64,000 nucleotides of DNA from Alcanivorax jadensis T9 (GTDB lineage: Bacteria > Pseudomonadota > Gammaproteobacteria > Pseudomonadales > Alcanivoracaceae): NCBI RefSeq assembly GCF_000756655.1, contig NZ_ARXU01000001.1, positions 1-64,000 on the forward strand, in the 5' to 3' direction. Shown here piece by piece: positions 60,109 through 64,000 of the stretch. Positions within the stretch are counted from its first letter, which is position 1. Each line of letters starts with the position of its first letter. Made by a program: the position numbers and the translations under genes. Below the pieces are notes generated by a model. It saw only the letters and a program-made list of their open reading frames with translations. It was not told where the DNA came from and made no database searches.

Positions 60109-61400
60109 GGACGAGACTCCGCCGAGCGGGTCAGCTCACTGTTATAAAGCGTGTTCTGGGGAAACTCCGGATAGCCACTTTCTGCGTGTTCGCTCAGGTC
60201 CAGGCCGCGTTGTTCATGCAGAGCAGGGGCTCGCAGGCCTGTGAGCAAGGACACCAGCATGTACATCACCAGGGCGGTGAAGAAGGCCCAGCCAAATGCA
60301 ACCACGATGCCCAGCAGCTGTACGGTAATTCGTTCCGGGTTGAACAGGTCACCATCGTAGAACAGTCCAGCGGCCAGGGTGCCCCAGGCACCGGCGAAGG
60401 CATGCACCGGCACCGCGCCGACCACATCATCGAGGCGTAACGCTAGCAACATTCTCGCCCCGAAGGCCGCCAGCGCACCGGCGACCAGGCCGGTGAGGAC
60501 AGCAAAGCCCGGTGTCATCACGGCGCAGCCGGCGGTAACCGCCACCAGACCTGCAAGGCTGCCGTTGACGGTTTCCGTCAACAGAATCGGTCGGCGGCTG
60601 ACCATGCGGTAGATCACGCTGCCCACCGCACCGGCGGCGGCAGCGAGCTGGGTATTCAGATTCACCTTGGCAATATCCACGCTGGCAGCCAGGGTGGAGC
60701 CGCCATTGAAGCCGAACCAGCCGAACCAGAGTATAAAGCCACCCAGAGCCACGTAGGACAGGTTATGCCCGGGGATGGTCCGGGGCTGGCCGTGACGGTC
60801 AAAGCGGCCCAGTCGTGGGCCAACCACCAACACTCCGGCCAGGGCACACCAGCCGCCGATGCTGTGCACCACGGTGGAGCCAGCAAAATCGATAAAGCCG
60901 AGCTTGGCCAGCCAGCCCTCACTGTTCCAGGCCCAGTGGCCGTAGAGCGGATAGATCAGCCCGGTAATGACAATGGCCCCACACAGGTAGCCCACGTAAC
61001 GGGTGCGTTCTGCCATGGCGCCGGAAGCGATGGTGGCAGCGGTGGCAGCAAACATGATCTGGAACAGCAGCATGGCCCAGGTACTGCCGTCGGCGTGGCT
61101 GAGCATGAACTGGTCTTCGCCAAACCAGCCGGTGCTGCTGGTGCCAAACATCACGCCAAACCCCACACCCCAGAACACCAGGGTGCCCACGCACAAATCC
61201 ATGTAGTTTTTCATCACCACGTTCAGTGCATTCTTGGCGCGGCTCATGCCACTTTCCAGCAGCGCGAAGCCCGCTTGCATGAAGAAAACCAGGGCGGCAG
61301 CCACGGCAATCCAGACCGTATCAACGGCGCTGAGCGAATCCGCCCTGGCCAGGCCGGGGAGTAGCAGTAAGGCAAACCAGGGTAAACGGCGCTGTGGCAT
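60105..61400 (-). CDS. amtB: Ammonium transporter (Amt family)
   Basis: 431 aa with signal-like N-terminus (LPWFALLLLPGLARA) and eleven helices. Typical stretches are VWIAVAAALVFFMQAGFALLESGMSRAKNALNVVMKN, the periplasmic recruitment region, DFAGSTVVHSIGGWCALAGVLVVGPRLGR with the first conserved pore His, and VHAFAGAWGTLAAGLF with the second. It conducts ammonium into the cell. I chose the ATG at 61400 (protein MPQRRLPWF); the frame continues upstream over the promoter. No glnK is adjacent, which is unusual; an unknown gene follows, coupled by ATGA. Confidence 0.92.
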   Translation of the reverse strand: MPQRRLPWFALLLLPGLARADSLSAVDTVWIAVAAALVFFMQAGFALLESGMSRAKNALNVVMKNYMDLCVGTLVFWGVGFGVMFGTSSTGWFGEDQFMLSHADGSTWAMLLFQIMFAATAATIASGAMAERTRYVGYLCGAIVITGLIYPLYGHWAWNSEGWLAKLGFIDFAGSTVVHSIGGWCALAGVLVVGPRLGRFDRHGQPRTIPGHNLSYVALGGFILWFGWFGFNGGSTLAASVDIAKVNLNTQLAAAAGAVGSVIYRMVSRRPILLTETVNGSLAGLVAVTAGCAVMTPGFAVLTGLVAGALAAFGARMLLALRLDDVVGAVPVHAFAGAWGTLAAGLFYDGDLFNPERITVQLLGIVVAFGWAFFTALVMYMLVSLLTGLRAPALHEQRGLDLSEHAESGYPEFPQNTLYNSELTRSAESRP

Positions 61401-61574
61401 GGTATGAATCCCATTCGTTAGTAGTGACGAAGGGGCAATTGCAACCGCTGTGCCAAGCCGGCCACGGAAGGGATTATGGGGGTGTGTCGTGCTTTTTTCG
61501 TATCTGCCTGCGCGGTTTTGGGGCGCAGTCTTGCGCTGGTGCGATGCTGTGCACTGCACTGGTTCGCTTGCTGG

Positions 61575-62054
61575 TCAGGCGCTGGCGCTTTCTGGCATGC
61601 AGAGTTGCTGGATGCGCTGAAACTGACGTTCGGTGACTTTCTGTACTGACAGGCGTGGCCGCACAACCAGTTCCATATCCGCAAACTCCGCGTACTGGCG
61701 AAGGGTTTTCAGCGACAGGGGCTGCGGATACGTGCACAGATAACGGATATCCACCTGATACCAGCGCGGTTCTTCGCGGCTGCTGCGATTGTCGAACCCC
61801 CCTGAGTCGAGATCAAACTGGCTGGGGTCCGGGTAGGGGGCACTGACCACACAGGCTTCACCGACAATGGCGGGCTGTGCGCAACTGGAGTGGTAGATCA
61901 GCACGCAATCACCTTCGTTCATCTCGTCGCGCACACGATTGCGAGCCTGGTAATTGCGCACTCCGTCCCAGCCGCTGGTGCCCCCAGGACAGGCCTGCAG
62001 GTCATTGATGGAAAAAGTGTCGGGCTCGGTTTTCAATAACCAGATCGCGCTCAC
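61575..62054 (-). CDS. EVE-domain (PUA-like) protein
   Basis: 159 aa, almost entirely one EVE domain: WLLKTEPDTFSINDLQ, WDGVRNYQARNRVRDEMNEGDCVLIYHSSC, IVGEACVVSAPYPDPSQFD and WYQVDIRYLCTYPQPLSLKTLRQ. EVE/PUA-like proteins bind modified bases in RNA or DNA. The start GTG at 62054 overlaps the upstream stop (GTGA) behind GGGAGGAACA. Function in this organism unknown. Confidence 0.9.
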   Translation of the reverse strand: MSAIWLLKTEPDTFSINDLQACPGGTSGWDGVRNYQARNRVRDEMNEGDCVLIYHSSCAQPAIVGEACVVSAPYPDPSQFDLDSGGFDNRSSREEPRWYQVDIRYLCTYPQPLSLKTLRQYAEFADMELVVRPRLSVQKVTERQFQRIQQLCMPESASA

Positions 62055-62431
62055 TGTTCCTCCCGGGGGTGTTTTTCCAGCAGGCACGCCTTGGCCTCTG
62101 CCAGGCTCGCACACACGTAGACCGGGAATTGCGGTTTGTTCAGGGTCAGCATCATGTTGGCAAAGGTACGGTTGAGTATGCTTTCCAGTACCAGCACTTT
62201 GGCCTCGGTAATTTGCTTGAAGTCTTCGCCGCAGGCATAGCGGGAGGCGGTAAAGTCGAGCCCACAGATGCGACCCACATAGATTGCCAGCTGTTTGCGC
62301 TGGAGATTCATGTTGAACAGGGTCAGTCGCTGTCGATAGATCGATAGTTCCACGCTCATGTCGACCAGGGTGCCGTTCTTCAAATCCACCAAGGTAAAAG
62401 GGCCGTCTTGGAACACCGTAACTGCGGTCAT
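62051..62431 (-). CDS. Unknown protein upstream of and coupled to the EVE gene
   Basis: 126 aa with alternating strands and helices (FTLVDLKNGTLVDMSVELSIYRQRLTLFNMNL, VLVLESILNRTFANMMLTL). It could resemble the SpoIIAA/STAS-like fold, but no clear phosphorylation Ser is assigned. One Cys lies in YACGEDF and another in KACLLEKH. No family recognised. The ATG at 62431 follows AAAGGATTAGT. Its end overlaps the EVE gene by 4 bp. Confidence 0.6.
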   Translation of the reverse strand: MTAVTVFQDGPFTLVDLKNGTLVDMSVELSIYRQRLTLFNMNLQRKQLAIYVGRICGLDFTASRYACGEDFKQITEAKVLVLESILNRTFANMMLTLNKPQFPVYVCASLAEAKACLLEKHPREEQ

Positions 62432-62654
62432 ACTAATCCTTTTCAACAGCCTGCCAGAGAGCGTGAGCGCATCTTATACGCAATGCTGCTGTCGCTGAAA
62501 TGATGGCACTTGATTTTCCTATGCCGACATTGCTGCTAACCGACACCATTTGCAGGTTAACAGCCATGCCTGCTGGCAGGCCAACAAGTTACCCTCTACA
62601 GGCTTTCATGGCGGATTTTGTGCTAATCTTCGCCGCCTGCTTGAGGAGGATGCC

Positions 62655-63581
62655 GTGATTAGCCCGCAACAACAGAAAGAAGCCGTTACCGCCCTGCACA
62701 CAGTCAGGGATTGTCTGCGTTTTGGTGAGAGTGCCCTGCGTGCCGGTGAGGTTTTCTTTGGTCACGGTAATGATGACCCCTGGGACGAGGCGCTGGCGCT
62801 GTTGATGAGCACCTTGTCTCTGCCGTTGCATGGCGATCCTCGCATTCTCGATGCCCGCTTGTTGCCTTCTGAAATCAGTGACTATCTGGGCTTGCTGTGT
62901 CGTCGGGTGAATGACCGGGTTCCGGTACCTTATTTGACCCATGAAGCCTGGTTTTGCGGGTTGCCCTTTTACGTGGACGAACGCGTCCTGATTCCCCGCT
63001 CGCCGTTGGCAGAGCTGATCGAGCAATCCTTCACCCCCTGGGTAGAGCCGGAGCAGGTCCATGCGGTGCTGGATTTGTGCACTGGCAGCGGCTGTATCGC
63101 CATCGCCTGTGCCTACGCGTTTGACCATGCCCGCGTGGACGGCAGTGATATCAGTGAAGAAGCTCTGGCCGTCTGTGAAGACAATATTCGCCGTCATGGC
63201 CTGGAAGGGCAGGTGAAAGCCCTGCATTCCGATGGCCTAGCCCAGGTGGATGGCCCCTATGACCTGATCGTCTCCAATCCGCCCTATGTGGATGCACAGG
63301 ATATGGCCAGCCTGCCGGATGAATACCGCCACGAACCGGAATTGGCACTGGCCTCCGGCGATGACGGCCTGGATTTTACCCGCCGCCTGCTGAGTGAGGC
63401 CCCTGATAAGCTTACCGAGCACGGGGTATTGATCGTGGAGGTGGGCAATAGCTGGGAAGCCATGGTCAATCAGTGGCCGCAGGTGCCTTTCTTCTGGTTC
63501 GAATTCGAGCGTGGTGGCCACGGGGTATTCATGCTTACCCGTCAACAGCTGCTAGAATACCGCGAACAGTTTTCTTCCTGA
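62655..63581 (+). CDS. prmB: Ribosomal protein L3 glutamine methyltransferase PrmB
   Basis: 308 aa. N-terminal helical domain, then the SAM-binding motif VLDLCTGSGCIAIACAYA and the catalytic SNPPYVDAQDMASLPDEYRHEPELALASGDDG; SNPPY is the glutamine N5-methyltransferase motif. It methylates a Gln of ribosomal protein L3. The start is GTG at 62655 (protein MISPQQQKEAVTAL) behind GAGGAGGATGCC; the open frame extends 35 codons upstream with no signal. It is next to aroC, the standard gammaproteobacterial order. Confidence 0.92.
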   Translation: MISPQQQKEAVTALHTVRDCLRFGESALRAGEVFFGHGNDDPWDEALALLMSTLSLPLHGDPRILDARLLPSEISDYLGLLCRRVNDRVPVPYLTHEAWFCGLPFYVDERVLIPRSPLAELIEQSFTPWVEPEQVHAVLDLCTGSGCIAIACAYAFDHARVDGSDISEEALAVCEDNIRRHGLEGQVKALHSDGLAQVDGPYDLIVSNPPYVDAQDMASLPDEYRHEPELALASGDDGLDFTRRLLSEAPDKLTEHGVLIVEVGNSWEAMVNQWPQVPFFWFEFERGGHGVFMLTRQQLLEYREQFSS

Positions 63582-63651
63582 GCCGTTGATGCTCCTTTTA
63601 CCGGGCAGGTGAGGGGAGATGCAATGGCCCAATGCTTTTTTGAGGATCCGC

Positions 63652-64000
63652 ATGTCCGGCAACAGTTTTGGTGAACGTTTTCGCATCACCACCTTTGGTG
63701 AGAGTCATGGCCTGGCACTGGGGGCCATCGTGGATGGCTGCCCGCCGGGGCTGGAAATCAGCGAGGAAGACCTGCAGGTGGAGCTGGACCGGCGCAAGCC
63801 AGGCACCAGCCGCTACACCACTCAGCGTCGTGAGCCGGATCAGGTGAAGATCCTTTCCGGGGTGTTCGAGGGCAAGACCACCGGCACGTCCATCGGCTTG
63901 CTGATCGAAAACACCGACCAGAAGTCCAAGGACTACTCCGACATCGCCACCACCTTCCGGCCCGGGCATGCGGATTACACCTATACGCAGAAATACGGTT
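63652..64000 (+). CDS. aroC: Chorismate synthase (5' part, cut by the window edge)
   Basis: First 116 codons. [29 protein letters not shown] is the N-terminal chorismate synthase signature, followed by [36 protein letters not shown] and [15 protein letters not shown]. It makes chorismate from EPSP, using reduced FMN. GAGGATCCGC precedes the ATG. The rest lies outside the window. Confidence 0.95.
   Translation, partial: MSGNSFGERFRITTFGESHGLALGAIVDGCPPGLEISEEDLQVELDRRKPGTSRYTTQRREPDQVKILSGVFEGKTTGTSIGLLIENTDQKSKDYSDIATTFRPGHADYTYTQKYG

Overview
The window reads as chromosomal DNA of a gammaproteobacterium with roughly 58-60% GC (estimated by eye). Gene content and gene order point to the Pseudomonas/Oceanospirillales side of the class, and a marine Alcanivorax-like bacterium fits best. 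Supporting signs are one gltA / sdhCDAB / sucAB-lpdA-sucCD block, a PA3496-family acidic protein, prmB next to aroC, and many GTAGGAGC-type intergenic palindromes like those of pseudomonads. The genus is inference. I see no phage, insertion sequence, integrase or CRISPR array.

Layout. 0.4-8.8 kb: a monoacylglycerol-lipase-like hydrolase, an M61 peptidase with a PDZ domain, the DEAH RNA helicase HrpA and a FabH-type ketoacyl synthase. 8.9-11.7 kb: a four-gene operon of the HvfABCD / bufferin type. It has a secreted small protein with eight EG(K/S)CG motifs, an MNIO (DUF692) enzyme, its DUF2063 partner and a DoxX membrane protein. 11.7-18.7 kb: MlaA, a TerB-like protein, transaldolase, DusA, a SulP anion transporter with a tandem UspA protein, a DksA-like zinc finger protein and YnfA. 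18.8-21.5 kb: a DUF4399 lipoprotein, GltX, and tRNA-Ala(GGC) plus tRNA-Glu(TTC). 21.7-27 kb: a HAD phosphatase, a RES/Xre toxin-antitoxin pair, an amidohydrolase, a beta-hydroxyacid dehydrogenase and an SMP-30-like protein.

27.2-40.4 kb is the TCA block. gltA diverges from sdhCDAB across a 450-bp regulatory gap. sucAB, lpdA and sucCD follow and end at a strong bidirectional terminator. 40.5-47.5 kb: a small acidic protein, a membrane protein with two predicted Sm-like C-terminal repeats, a TIGR01777 epimerase, HtpG behind a near-consensus sigma-32 promoter, GpsA and SixA.

47.8-51.5 kb (minus strand) is a compact run of xthA, a voltage-sensor-like membrane protein, a response regulator and a Ser/Thr kinase. 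51.7-56.8 kb: three alpha/beta hydrolases, a MaoC hydratase, and a response regulator whose GGDEF domain has lost its signature. 57-64 kb: an SDR lacking its catalytic Tyr and Lys, divergent from a tiny membrane protein across twin palindromic operators; a dicarboxylate/glutamate symporter; an ammonium transporter coupled to an unknown gene; an EVE-domain protein; PrmB; and the start of AroC, cut by the window edge.

The strongest candidate for an unusual system is the HvfABCD-type operon at 9.0-11.7 kb, a predicted ribosomally made, cysteine-modified, copper-related peptide. Next are the kinase / response-regulator / voltage-sensor run and the pseudo-SDR with its twin operator. All functional calls come from reading motifs by eye; no database search was run.
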